Shown here one piece after another: positions 33,389 through 44,485 of a stretch of DNA of 64,000 nucleotides; the first letter of the stretch is position 1, and each line of letters opens with the position of its first letter. The position numbers and the translations under genes are program-made. Location of the stretch: positions 955,626 to 1,019,625 of the forward strand of contig NW_003314328.1 in the NCBI RefSeq assembly GCF_000143415.4, given 5' to 3'. The DNA comes from Selaginella moellendorffii (lineage: Eukaryota; Streptophyta; Lycopodiopsida; Selaginellales; Selaginellaceae). The notes beneath the pieces are model-generated. The model searched no databases. It saw only the letters and a list, made by a program, of their open reading frames with translations, and was not told where the DNA came from.

Positions 33389-33900
33389 TGAATCTTTCCC
33401 CATTCTCAAATCCTTTGACAGTCATGCTCGGTGGTAGATATCTTGGAAATGGTCTTGATCATGAGAGCTTCGTGGATTGTGTCACTGTTCCACCAGTCCA
33501 TGATCCACAAGGCGGAACAGCCACACAATGTGGCCAGGTCCACAAAGCTCAAGAGAGGCCTTGTTGTTGATTGGGAACCATCACTCTTGGTGGCGTTGCT
33601 GCCCCGATCTATCAGCTACCATGTCGTTGATCATGCGCTGGAGATTGACATACCTGTCAATGTTCACGGCCACCATTGTCTTAGATCAGTAGAGCTAGTA
33701 AAACTGATTGTATCCTTGATCATCCCAGATATTCCAAGGGATCTGCCTTCACAGGCCCCTTGGTGTTCCAGGATACGAGATTCCTGTACGGCACAAAACC
33801 CAAGAATTTCAATATGTACGACACGACGTTCTAGTTTCAAGATTCCTGTCTTGGGCAAAAGCATATATTATTGTGTTAAAAGAGAACGCCTCTGAAAGCC
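33389..33900 (-). pseudogene. F-box gene fragment
   Basis: On the minus strand near 33500-33550 the reading LLSFVDLATLCGCSAL resembles LSFVDLATLWSAVS of the F-box gene at 38.7 kb. The remaining sequence up to 33.9 kb is open in places (for example 33664-33864) but has no clear domain. The left edge also echoes 18555-18650 (GCAAGGG.TGAATCTTTCCC). Confidence 0.4.
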
Positions 33901-34990
33901 ATTCTACCAAAGAGATCCTTAGCACGGTCCCAAAGCCCACATTTCGCACTCAAACATACTATTGCGTTCCCTGACACAAAGCTCTCCTCCGGCATCTCGC
34001 AAAAGATTCTCTCCCTATTCAATGTTCCTATTTTCTAGTAAGAAAGTATGTAAAACTAAGGAAAAAAAATCAAAGATGTTTTGAGTTGAGCTGGTTAAAA
34101 AATTTTAAGTGTTTTCAAAATACTTAACTACCATATAGAAATTTATAGATACTTTTAAATTTAATGGTAACACTTTGGTTCTTTAGGCATGAAAAAAAAT
34201 TATTTATTAGCTACACTTGGATTAATGTAACTTAATTTTTTATTTTGGTTAATTGTAAGCCACAAATTTTTCCTTTCCAATTTGCCAACTTACCTCGTCT
34301 ATCCGTCCAACACTGCTTTGGCTTTTGCTAAGTTCCCTCGTCAAGGTTCCCGCCTATAGTACTAGGTCCTACTTGGTCCTACTTGGTTTCAGCTACTCAC
34401 TACACAAGCAACGGAGTGTTAGCCATCCATCCACGGATTCTTAAATCTCTCCCAATCCCCCTCCCCGGGTTAAACTGGACTTAAGGTTCGGCTACACATT
34501 CCATAAGCACAAGTAGCCAAGCACACCAAGTTTCCAGGTTCCTAACATCCCTTGGTACCACAAAACTTGATCATGAGACTCTTTAAATCCTAAGTCTTGG
34601 GTGTAACATTTGCTTCGAGATGCCAGGGTGAAACACCGTGGCCTGACGGCCCGGTATGGGTACCTTTACCCCCCGACTTCCATCCCGAAGGGAAGGTCCA
34701 AGCCCTTAGGAAGGGCGAGGACCAATGAGCCGCATAGTACTCAAATGGGGCACCACTCCATATGAGCTGGGAGCATCGTAGTCGGTTTCCCTTTCAGGAG
34801 TGGGAGATACTCTTGAGCACTTCCTTGGATGGCCCCTCCGACACCAACCAAGCCCACCTCGGTCCCAGTCTCAACCTTAAGTCGGTTTGGAAGCCCCACT
34901 AGAGAGTTCTAGTTCCTTCAAAACTGGTTCCTAGACCTCATTATCCCTACCCCCCCCGGGAGACGCACGCTTTGGGCTTTCACCCCTTGA
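33901..34990. repeat. Gene-free AT-rich stretch and unidentified repeat-like block
   Basis: 33.9-34.3 kb is AT-rich with no frames. From 34.35 kb composition turns more GC-rich, with tandem TCCTACTTGG words (34370-34390), C-runs (34668-34674, 34950-34957) and no coding potential. It may be a non-coding part of a retroelement, but I see no terminal repeats or protein motifs to prove it. Confidence 0.3.
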
Positions 34991-35000
34991 CCCGTATTAG

Positions 35001-35172
35001 TACTCGAACTCGGTCTTGGACTCGATCTCGGACTCGATCTCGGACCCGATCTCAGACTCGACTTCGGACTCGACCTCAAACTCGGTCTCAGACCCGATTT
35101 GGATCTCGGACTCTGTCTCGAACTCGGTCTCGAACTCGGTCTCAGAGTCGGTCTTGGACTTGATCTTCGACT
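35001..35172. repeat. 6/12-bp minisatellite
   Basis: About 14 imperfect copies of a 12-bp unit built from two hexamers (ACTCGG/TCTTGG, ACTCGA/TCTCGG). It is open in several frames and would give Ser-Arg or Asp-Ser repeats, which is expected from such DNA and is not evidence for a gene. Confidence 0.85.
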
Positions 35173-35474
35173 ATACCTTATACTCATGCCACCATGGTAG
35201 TCATTTACACATTCAATACATTATATTTCATTAAGTATTTATAATATACTTTAATATTCTAAAAAGGATATTTATTACAATAATATAAATATGTTTTTTA
35301 TTTATCTTATATTAAAAAATGATTTTAATTTTTTTTCCTTTATAGCAATTTCAATTATAAAATTTGGTAGGAAACAAAACTAATAATCATATTGATGTTC
35401 TAAGTTAGTTTTATGTTTTTTAATACAATATAGACTATCTAGTCCTATATATTACAAAGTACTGGTTTATTTTT

Positions 35475-35814
35475 GGTTTGCTTAAGCAAACCTATAGGGG
35501 GACTGGGATGGTAGTGGATATACCTAGAATATGCTTGAATATTCTAGGATATTCTACCATCTAACGGTTGTTATTCATTTAGATTAATCTTGTATTTATA
35601 ATTTATAAACATGTTTATAATTTATAAACTTTTTAAAACCTTTTCTAGTATATTCTTTTTTATTCTACCATCTAACGGTTGATATGCAATAAAATTAATC
35701 TTGTATATATAAATTACAAACATGCTTATAATTATAAACTTGATTTGATCAATTGGATTAATAAGTAATAATAACACTAGTATTAAGCAAACCAAGCGTT
35801 GCTACATGCAACGC
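35475..35814. mobile_element. Small non-autonomous element-like sequence
   Basis: It starts at an 18-bp perfect palindrome GGTTTGCTTAAGCAAACC (35475-35492). The half TAAGCAAACC returns at 35784-35793, followed by a hairpin GCGTTGC-TACAT-GCAACGC (35796-35814). Inside, ATTCTACCATCTAACGGTTG is directly repeated at 35551 and 35662, spaced 111 bp, with matching downstream sequence (ATTAATCTTGTAT). It has no coding capacity. A MITE- or Helitron-like derivative is possible; no clean target-site duplication was found. Confidence 0.35.
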
Positions 35815-37594
35815 ATAGCAGTTTATTTGTTTATTGATCTCCATAAAATATTTTTTCTAAAATAAATAGATCATAAGTGAAGATGTTATAAATTCATTTA
35901 TATAAAAAATATTATTATTAAACCCATTAAACTACAAATTCTAAATCTTTTGTATTATAAAATAATAAATAAATAAATATCCTGATTTTTTATAAAATAA
36001 AAAAGATAACTCTATTTAATATTTAGGATTAATTTCATATCTAGAGTTCTTAGAAATCTGATACTTTGAAAATGACAAAACAAGAAAAAACCAACATCAA
36101 AGCTTTAATCGAGGCGATCTCCTTGGAATTGACGAGAAATGCGAAGCTGCGATCCGGAGCAGCAAGCTGGCGGGCCGCAAACTTTGCTGGATCGAAGCGT
36201 CTGGAGATGCCTTGCAGCACCTATTGCAAAGATGAAACGAGAAGAAAAAAGGCCTCTCTCCTTTTCAATGGAAGTGCTTATCCTTTGCTGCTGCGCGGGA
36301 GAAGAGTGACGAGCTTTTTAGCACTGCGATTTATATGTTAACTCGCCTCAACTCTTTCGGGATCTTCGGTCAGAGATTTAGTTTTGGAAACTTCTTCCAA
36401 TCCTGGCATAAACACGCAAAGAGAAGAAGAAAAAAGAGTGATGGAACCGACGTGCTTATGATGTAACTTTCTATTTTCTAGTTCTACCATGCCAAACATG
36501 TCGATTATTGCAGGATTTGGATCCTGCAAGACGAAAGCATGTTTTCTGGGGAAAAGAAAGAGCTTTTCCGAAGGAAACTTTCTAACGAGCAGCAAAGAGA
36601 TCACGAGCAAGAGCACAGCTTTCCTGTGTGAACTTAAGGAAAGGCATAGCTAGCTAGGCGAGTGCTTACCTTGGATGAAAAAACGTATTTGCAAAAAATA
36701 CGCTAAGCCTGCTGCAAAGTATGTTAATACAACTCGAAGAAATTTTTATGGTGCTGTATGTCATGTGACTCCTTCCATTCGGGAAAAAGTTTTAAACAAT
36801 AAGCAAGCAAAATGCTTCCTTTGCTTAGAGAAATCTTACACCCGGATTAGAGTGCACCAATGCGGGATGTCATGGCATCAGTTAAGGAATAAATCTCCAA
36901 CTCCACCTTTAAATGCTACATGCATATGAGAAAGAACAAGTCAGCTAGAGCACCCTTTGGATGAGGGTCGTGTCTGCTCGCTTTCCCAGTTCCTCCATGC
37001 TTATTTCTCATCCTTGGATGAGCTCCTCACTTCATTCCTGCATTAAAAACCATTGTCACCTTTTCGGCAGGACAATCGAACTAGATGTAGCTGAAATTCC
37101 GCACTGATTCCGAGATCTAGAAAAAAAAAAACAAGAATAAGAGAAGAACAATAAACAAAGAAACCCATGAGAACACCAGAATTTACGTGCTTGGATCCAG
37201 AAAAGTTGTAAACGAGCTCCGAGTGGAGGATACAATTTCCTCGCTATCCGGCACCTAAAATCCAAAAGAGCAGCGAAAAAGCAATGTAAGATCTCTTTGT
37301 AGAAAGAGTACCAGCTGAAGAGCGCAACCTCGGGAGAGAGTGTCCCGGCTTGAAGCGAGACCAGAAGCTAACTGAAAAGATTCCAATGAAAATTGCACAC
37401 GCCATCCAAGAGAAAGAAGCAGATCCTACTTTTCTTCCTTGTTAACTTAAGCCAAAAGGAATAAAGAAAAAAGATAACACATATCCGACTAAAAGATCAC
37501 ATCTTGCAAGATTTTCTCATTCTAGCTCAGAGAGGAGAGAGAGAGTTAGAAGATCATACCTGTAGATTTTCTCATTCTTCACTGCTAGAATAGC
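35815..37594. other. Gene-poor region before the F-box gene
   Basis: 35.8-36.05 kb is very AT-rich. Short open frames at 36066-36341 (+), 36338-36616 (-) and 36675-36929 (+) resemble no family I know and lack convincing splice partners. 36.93-37.59 kb has purine-rich tracts (GAGAGGAGAGAGAGAG at about 37536) and may be 3' flank of the F-box gene. Confidence 0.35.
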
Positions 37595-38755
37595 TCACGT
37601 AGAACCCTGTTCGATTAAAAGTGTTCTCAGGGACGGGCGGTAAAACACTGCCCTGGAATATTCAAGTGCCTCTGTTTCCCAGCGCCCTGTGCTCAAGTCA
37701 TAAACAAACACCATTCCTAATGGCGCAAACATTACGAGATTTCCATCTACGTGGGTATAACAATCGGAAGGGGGATCATACACTTCTTCAGCGAAGTCGT
37801 CATAGAGCAATGCGGAGACCGTAACCAAGCCACCATTGTCGTCAACTTTCCACACACCAAAGCCATCATACCCTGCCTGGCGGTTGTCATCCGCATACAC
37901 CCAACAGCTTGCAAAGTAAAGCTGGCCATTGTGCTCCCACAGCCTCGACGCACACACTCCCGGGAGCGGCAAAACGCAGCGCAGGACTTGTCCATCCCTG
38001 ACTTCCAGGCGGGTTGTGATCCTTAGGCTGCGGATCACTTCCCCAGTGCGCCATCTCGGGCAGTCAAAGTCGTAAAATCCCAGGATGGTGAGGTCGTCCA
38101 TCCTTGTGAGTAAAACATTCTGCCCTAGCTGCACTCTCATGTTGACATTAGCTGGCGAGAAAGAGAGCCTGGAGAGAGAAGACCACACCCCTGTTGCAGA
38201 GTCGTAGATGTGGCAGCAGTGGCCTGAGGCGTGAGGGGAAGTGAAGTGCAGGCCGACTTTGAAGCCATTATTTTTGACATACATTACCGAATCGATCAAG
38301 TCCATATCAGTCTTCTACCTCCCAGTAGAGCAGTGGGAGTTCCATCCACTCTTGGGTAACAGGATTCCCCACCCACAGGCGAAACACGCCATTAGAGGCC
38401 AGATGCTGGAGATGCAAACCAAGCCACCTGCAGAAGCAATGACTTGAGGACTCTCTAGAGGTAGTTCCGGAGACAATGGAACCACCTTGTTGTCAATCGG
38501 CCGTGAGTGAGCCCAGGCGAAGCAGCGGGTTTCGGAAGAGGAGCTATTCAGGACCCGCAAGGATTCCTTGTCCCCACTGTTTTGGCACCAGCGGCGGCGA
38601 AGTGATGGACTGCCCAGAATAACAAGCCTCCATGAGATGGAAACGGCTGACCACAGAGTGGCCAGGTCTACAAAGCTCAAAACCATCTCGAAGAAATCTT
38701 CCTCCCGCATTGTCAAAGGATTCAGAAAGATTGGACCCTTGCCAAAACGAAACAC
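37595..38755 (-). pseudogene. F-box protein gene broken by two frameshifts
   Basis: An F-box leads (MREEDFFEMVLSFVDLATLW, SAVSISWRLVILGSPSLRRR), then an F-box-associated beta-propeller-like part (CHIYDSATGVWSSLSRLSF, DGFGVWKVDDNGG, VFVYDLSTGRWETEALEYSR). Between them the natural reading LASNGVFRLWVGNPVTQEW is out of frame. One base is missing near 38410, and an extra base near 38313 restores the frame, but the shifted stretch meets a stop after HCSTGR. No intron can bypass this. F-box proteins are SCF substrate receptors; as read, this one yields only an N-terminal fragment. Confidence 0.75.
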
Positions 38756-38817
38756 TGATTTCCAAATTGTCTACGTGTTCATTCTGTGGCTACGCAGAAT
38801 TTGAGGAGGGGTTTTAA

Positions 38818-39150
38818 TCAGCCCACCTGTGATTCCATAGAGTTCGCCAACTCCTTTTCCTCCAGCCGTGAGCAATTCAATCTCCTTGGCATGCTTGGAT
38901 GGATACCAGTCCAAAAAAACCGATACATACATAAACTGTCAAACACATAAACATGGTTCTCAACTTTCAAGAATTTCACAAAGAGGCCATGTCCATTGCC
39001 AAATAAACCAGAAAAAAATAAATCTCCATCAAGCAAAAGAACGAAACTATTGTTGAAGAACAAGGTTGAAGAGATCGCATCCACCACCATCTTAGCAAAT
39101 AACCAAATCAACATATCACTAGTAGCAAGAAAACTAAACAAGAAATCCAT
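38818..39150 (-). pseudogene. Probable C-terminal fragment of a second F-box/kelch-type gene
   Basis: One frame of 110 residues includes FVLLLDGDLFFSGLFG, VENHVYVFDSLCMYRFFW and a charged end (SRLEEKELANSMESQVG). Its style matches lycophyte F-box C-termini, but it has no F-box and no promoter of its own. The acceptor-like words CACCTGTGATT at 38824 and 39188 are repeated, suggesting local duplication. Confidence 0.3.
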
Positions 39151-40092
39151 CCAAGAACACCAGAATATTGGGGTTTTTATCGGCCAACCTGTGATTTGAT
39201 TCTGTGTAGTTGCCCTCCTGCGTGGATCTATTCTCCTTGTACGGACTCGTATAGTTTCAGCTGAATTCGTTAGCGTTTGGTTTCAGCTAAATGGCCGAAC
39301 TTTCAGGTCTACATGCCTCGATCGTCGCATCTCGATCGCTCCCTTGCAAATGTATGGGCCTCGAGGACGCGCTGGAGATTTTCGGCCAGATCAGAAAGCC
39401 CAACCAGCTCAAGCGAGAGAGAAATTATATTCGTATCTTTGGCGGCTTAGGCCCGGGTGAGGAGGATTTACGAATTGGCCGCAGAGAGAGATTTCATATC
39501 TTGTAACACGATGAGATGGATTTATGGAGGCGAGACGAGATTTGGAGGCAAATTCTCTTTTTTAAGGAAATGCCGGATAGGCGTGCCACGTGGCATAGGA
39601 CGTGGACAGCGCTGACGTGGCTGGGAATCCGACGTGGAATTATAATCCCCCAGTGCACAATCTGGATCAATACAAGGTGAAGGCAGCACTGTGCCTTTTA
39701 CGCCTGTTTTAGAGTAGCCGACTTCCTTTTTCGTCAAAGAACTCCATAACCAAATTATCCATGAAACAAAACTATATACATGATCCTATCAAGCATCCCT
39801 CAAGCTCCCATATATATATATCTCGCTCACCCTTGTTCCAAGCACTTTGCTTTCATGACTAGAAGCTTCAAAAAAGTCCCAAAAAGGTTTTGTAAACACA
39901 CCAAGCTGTAAGACAGGAGTAAAATACGGTCAATATTTCGGGATTATGACACTCTTGTACTCAGCAAAAGCTTTTTGCAGGTTGAAGCTTTGCTCCATTT
40001 TGATAATCTCTTGTGTCCGTAGAAGGAGAAGCATGTCATTGCCTGCAGTGAAGACTGCTTATAAATTACAATCAAATATCTATATCCAATCC
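39151..40092. other. Intergenic with a copy of a dispersed leader-like motif
   Basis: At 39259-39297 it shares TTCAGCTGAATTCGTTAG and TTTGGTTTCAGCTAAATGG with 18.41-18.44 kb and, inverted, with 24.32-24.35 kb. A frame from 39291 (72 residues) follows this motif but has no known domain. The rest includes a TATATATATAT run at about 39810 and nothing else I can support. Confidence 0.4.
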
Positions 40093-42222
40093 TTAGCGTA
40101 AGACAACATTTCTAGAGGTCGGTTCACAGACGTGGTTCAGCTTCTTGGCATGGTGTGTGCTATGCGTTTGAGTTCTGCACGCAAGTCCGTACCAGCAATC
40201 ATCCCTTCTCGCGGCCTCAGGGGGCATTTCCTGGTGAACAAAAGAAAAACGCAATATACATCTCAAAACTACAAGCTTAAAAAGCTCACCGTCTTCGGGA
40301 TGGACATCCTAAACTTGTCTAACAAGTGCCCAATGACTTTGTCAGCACAGTCACTGCAAATGCACAGTTCATCAGAGCCTGTCAAGAGAAGTAGAGCATT
40401 AGAATCTTACTTGCAGATTGCCGAGGTTGACGTTATTCCTTGCATGTCTGGGAGGGCTGAAAGAACCAAAATAATGGTTGACAAAACGAAGTATATTACA
40501 CAAACATACCAAGCTCAGACCGATCCACCTTCTGCATCCAATCCCTCACAACACCTTCGACGGTGAGCCCATGCTGAGATATGTATTGGTTTGTAAACTG
40601 CACAGCAAGATCAAAGTCAAGAAAACAGAAGTATAGGAATGGAGAAAATGGAAATGACCTCTTGCTCGACTGTATTGGACTTGTGCGTTCCACAGGGAAT
40701 GGAACTTATTTGCCGCTCGTTCATCTAAAATAAAGAGAAACTTCAGACGATGATCATAACGAACACGACTTACAGGTAGCAGTCTTTCGCTTGGGCATCC
40801 GATCTCGCCAGAGTCCGAGGGAAGGTTCTGAGAGCGCCAATAAGCATCGCAACATATAACTCTGCAGGCAGCACCTGAGAAAAGAAAAAGCTAAGAGTCA
40901 GAAGCACAATGACAAGCAGTAGATTACATCTTTGCGGAACACTAAGATCCGTTCTCTCTGGCATTTCCCAACCGCAATTGTCACAGGTTAAATGCGTACT
41001 ACCAGGTTGACATTGGAATGCGCTGCTGTTCGCTACAAAGAAGCAAAACAAGAGTGGGAAATCAGAGACAAAGAAAAGCTTACAGTTGCATTGTCGACAG
41101 GAAGTCCGCTCCTCATCATCTTCACCACCTTCACTTTCATAATCACGGTCGGCATCACCGTCACGACTATCGGCCTCTGATTCGTGAATGCTCTCCCCCT
41201 CATCCTCATCGTCCTCGCCTTCTCGTTGAGATGGGAAGGATGGCACAACCGGAACGCTGCTCAGCGTTGTGCGTAAGTTGCTGCCAACCGGTCGCATGCT
41301 GCTCAAGTTTGCGCGGAAGTTGCTCATGGTAATCGGTTTTGGATTGTTTAGTTTCATCTGTCCAAAGAAGTGAGCCAAAGTAGAAAAAAAAAGGAAAGAA
41401 GAGAGAAATCCTTACAAAGCTCGAGGTGACCACAGAAACTTTGTCCATCTTCTCAATCACCTCCGGCGAGCGCTTGAGAGAAGGATTGTTGCTTAACAAG
41501 TCCTCAACCAAGCTAGCCATCATATGGTTCTTACAGGCGTAGACGATATCACCGCGGCACTGCGGACACTTACACCCGCCCTGTCCTCTGGCTTGAGAGG
41601 TCTTGTACCACTCCGAGAAGCACGCATTACTGCAAAGAAGAAAGAAGAACAACAATGAGGAGAAACTAAACTCGCGAGAACGAGCTCGAAAACTTACCAG
41701 AAGTTGTGCTGACAGGGTGATACGCACACCACATCGTGCCAGATCTCCAAGCAAATGCAGCACTTGAAAGTGGCCACATCGAGCGTTGTCTAGCAGAGAA
41801 ATCGCAAATCTCAGACTAGAGAAAAAAGAAACAAGTGGCCAAACCTTGAGTCGACTCTCATCCTCTGGCTCTTTCTTCTCCTCCTCCGCTGGAGCTTGCT
41901 TTTCTTCTTCCGCTGGAGATTTCTTCTTCTCCTCCGCTGGAGATTTCACTTTCTCCTCCACTGGAGATTTCTTTTTCTCCTCCGCTGGAGCTTTCTTTTC
42001 ATCTTCAACCTTGAGCCGCTTATCGTCCACCTCGTCGTCGCTATCGCCGCCAAGGCGCAAGCTCTGTGAAACGCACTCGATCAAAACCACCGACCAGAAA
42101 GAAGAGGAGAACGAAACCTACATCGGGAATCCGGCGCTTCTGGGCAGCTGGAGGACGATCGCAATCAGAAACTCTGTGAAGCAAAGCGAGAGAAGAGAGA
42201 GAAGCACAGTACCTGACGCCAT
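40093..42222 (-). CDS. CHFR: CHFR-like E3 ubiquitin ligase (RING, Cys-rich domain, PBZ finger)
   Basis: The first coding exon is only 10 nt (ATGGCGTCAG, 42222-42213). The next reads SDCDRPPAAQKRRIPD and joins SLRLGGDSDDEVDDKRLKVE. A repeat of about seven residues follows (SPAEEKKK, APAEEEKK). The RING is KCCICLEIWHDVVCVSPCQH, CNACFSEW and CKCPQCRGDI. After acidic linkers come the CHFR cysteine-rich region (SCRQCNC, CQPGSTHLTCDNCGWEMP, MNERQISSIPCGTH, CADKVIGHLLDKFR) and a C-terminal PAR-binding zinc finger, CWYGLACR with HHAKKLNHVCE, ending at 40093. CHFR ligases ubiquitinate mitotic proteins and read poly-ADP-ribose. The FHA domain of animal CHFR is absent, as in plant relatives. Nuclear location is inferred. 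Confidence 0.88.
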
Positions 42223-42408
42223 GATCGCAGCGAAGAGGAGCAAAGAAATTTAGGGCTCGTGGAAAAGAATATGCGGCACGGCAAACGAGAATATACCCCG
42301 TTAGCTTCCTCTAGAAGGCACTTTGCTCGAATAATGTGCCGTTGCCTTTTAGGGCTTGTAAAAGCGAATATTCGGCACTCAAAAACGAATATGCCGCAGC
42401 TACAAGGA
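42223..42408. repeat. Short direct repeat between the CHFR-like and TerC genes
   Basis: AGGGCTCGTGGAAAAGAATATGCGGCAC-type sequence at about 42252-42298 recurs at about 42350-42396 (AGGGCTTGTAAAAGCGAATATTCGGCAC). It lies in the shared CHFR 5' and TerC 3' gap of 186 bp and may be a promoter repeat. Confidence 0.45.
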
Positions 42409-44388
42409 TCAGTCGTTCTGCTCGTCGTCGTGTGGGCGAAGAAGGCTGAGAGACACTCCAGCGCCGAGTGTGGTTGCTACAATGCCTAGAGATACCTCTG
42501 TTGGTACGTGAAGACCTGTGATCAAAGAAATAAAAATCACAAAAGCTAAGATCAAACGTGGCTTACCAAAGAAATCTAGCACCATCTTCGCTCCAATGAA
42601 GCCCAGGATGGCAGCTACGGCAGGCTGGATGGTACAAGAGATGTGAGCACCTAAACCGTGAAGCATCATCTTAAAGAAGTTCTTACTTGCAAGTATTCGA
42701 GCTCGGCCATACTGCTCGAAATCAATGTGTACAGTGATCTTAATCCTGCACAGAAGATGATGTCAAGTCTTCACACTGGATTTCAAGGATCTACCAAGAA
42801 TGGCGAAGAGGTTGGAGGAGAAGACAATGAAGGGATCTCTGGTGACGCCAAACACTGCTGGAATCGAGTCCACCTGTGGAAAGAACACTGGAGTGAACTT
42901 TCAAGCATCCAAAACTAGGTGCGCTACTTACGGCGAAAGCAATGTCGCTTAGCTCAATCACGGCCAGCGTGAGAAGCAGCGGTGTCGCCTACAAAGACTT
43001 AATGCGTTAGCTTCATTCCGAAACTAGAAACTTCGAACCATTCTGACGCCATCAATCGTAGTGAAGAATTTTTGCCCGTCGTAATCGGCTAGAAAGAGCA
43101 ACGTTAGATTCTACGAGCATAATTCGCGAGAACTCACGGGTCACGGGAATAAAGCGCTTGCATGTATTCACAATATAGTTCTCAGAAAAATCGTTTTCTT
43201 CGTCCGAGCCTGTAAGCAGCTGAAGTTATGCAGTTAAGAGAAGCCTTGTGAAACCAGACACAAACCTTATAAGAGGAAAAGAGGAGTATGGCCGCAAGCA
43301 AGAGGTTGACAACTTCAAATCTCTGTGACCACAACCAACGCTATAAGAAAAAAGAAACAAACATTCAGTACGTGCCTCTAGAGTAGCAACGCCGAGAAGA
43401 ATCATGGTAGCCCGAAAAACAATAGCTCCAGCTATTCCATACGTGAGAACGCGACTCTAAGTAGAACATTTCGCCAGTGAGGACGCTAAACTTCATACTC
43501 TGCGCACCTGATACTGAAGTGGTACTTGAAAATAGTTGAAAATAAGAACAAAAACGAAGAGGTTGTCGACCGAGAGGCTTTGCTCCAAGAGATATCTGCA
43601 CCATTGAAGTTAAACAACACAAGCACAGGAAATTTTAGAAGAAAATACCCCGCAAAAAACTCGGACGCTTTTGTTGATCCTTCCGTGACACCAACAAATG
43701 CTCCAAAAGCGGCTGCAGCAGTCACCTAGTAAACAAAATTTCCGAAAGTTGTGCTTTTGTTTTTGGTTTCTTTTGTCACTCACCCAAAATACGACTGTCT
43801 TAATGGCCGCCTCCTTTTCTATGACTGGCTTCGTGACTGGAACGTCCTCGATCTCGATCTCGCCAACAGTGGAGACTGAAATAGCAGCAGCTTCCACGAG
43901 CTTCTCGGCAACAATTCCAATGCTTTGTTCTGTCGATTCATTGTGATCATCTGCGTATCGAAAAGCTTAAGAAATGTAAAAAGAAGGAAGATCACAGCTC
44001 AAAGAAAGAACAAGAAAAAAAAATGAGAGAAAACTTTGTTTTACCTTGTGTGTCTTTTGGCATGCAATGCAACAGTGTCCTCAAAGTAGAGAGCCTGGTT
44101 GCTGCAAGAACAAACAAAAACAGAAAGATTTCTTGCTAAGCGATTCTCTAGAGACTAGAATGATCTTACCGACCATATAACACTAGAGGAGTGTTCGCAT
44201 TCCTTCTCTGCGAGAATCCACGCTTAGTGACCTAGACACAATCAAATCGATGAAATGCCATGGATTCCTACCAGCGATGGAGCCGCATTGCCGGGAATAG
44301 TTGGAGCTGTGAGAATCTCTCGGCGCCAGTGACGAATCGTTGCGGGCGCGCTAGGGCTCGAGAGAGACGCGCAAAATCCCGGCGCCAT
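42409..44388 (-). CDS. TERC: Chloroplast TerC-family integral membrane protein
   Basis: The start at 44388 gives a Ser/Ala-rich transit-peptide-like N-terminus ([20 protein letters not shown]). The TerC core has about seven membrane segments: [103 protein letters not shown] and [19 protein letters not shown]. The acidic/Asn motifs EQSLSVDN and [14 protein letters not shown] are those of the family. Plant TerC inserts thylakoid membrane proteins together with ALB3 and is needed for thylakoid formation. Twelve or so short exons appear intact. It diverges from EAPP with a gap of about 100 bp. Confidence 0.93.
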
Positions 44389-44485
44389 GGCAAAGAAGAA
44401 AACGCACGCATTCAAATCGAATAGCTACAAACAAGAGGGGACGCGTGTCATTCTCTCGGAGGGTTTAAGCGGTTTAGGGCTTTTG

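Noticed and set aside
34600-34990. Possible tRNA or rRNA fragment in a GC-rich block
   Set aside because: I found no cloverleaf-compatible A and B boxes with CCA-side pairing and no rRNA core words.
35001-35172. CRISPR-like array
   Set aside because: Units are contiguous with no spacers, and the window is a plant nuclear genome.
35016-35234. Ser-Asp repeat frame
   Set aside because: Product of the minisatellite; no start context or homology.
36066-36929. Three frames of 84-92 codons
   Set aside because: No conserved motifs, no matching splice sites, unlike neighbours in composition.
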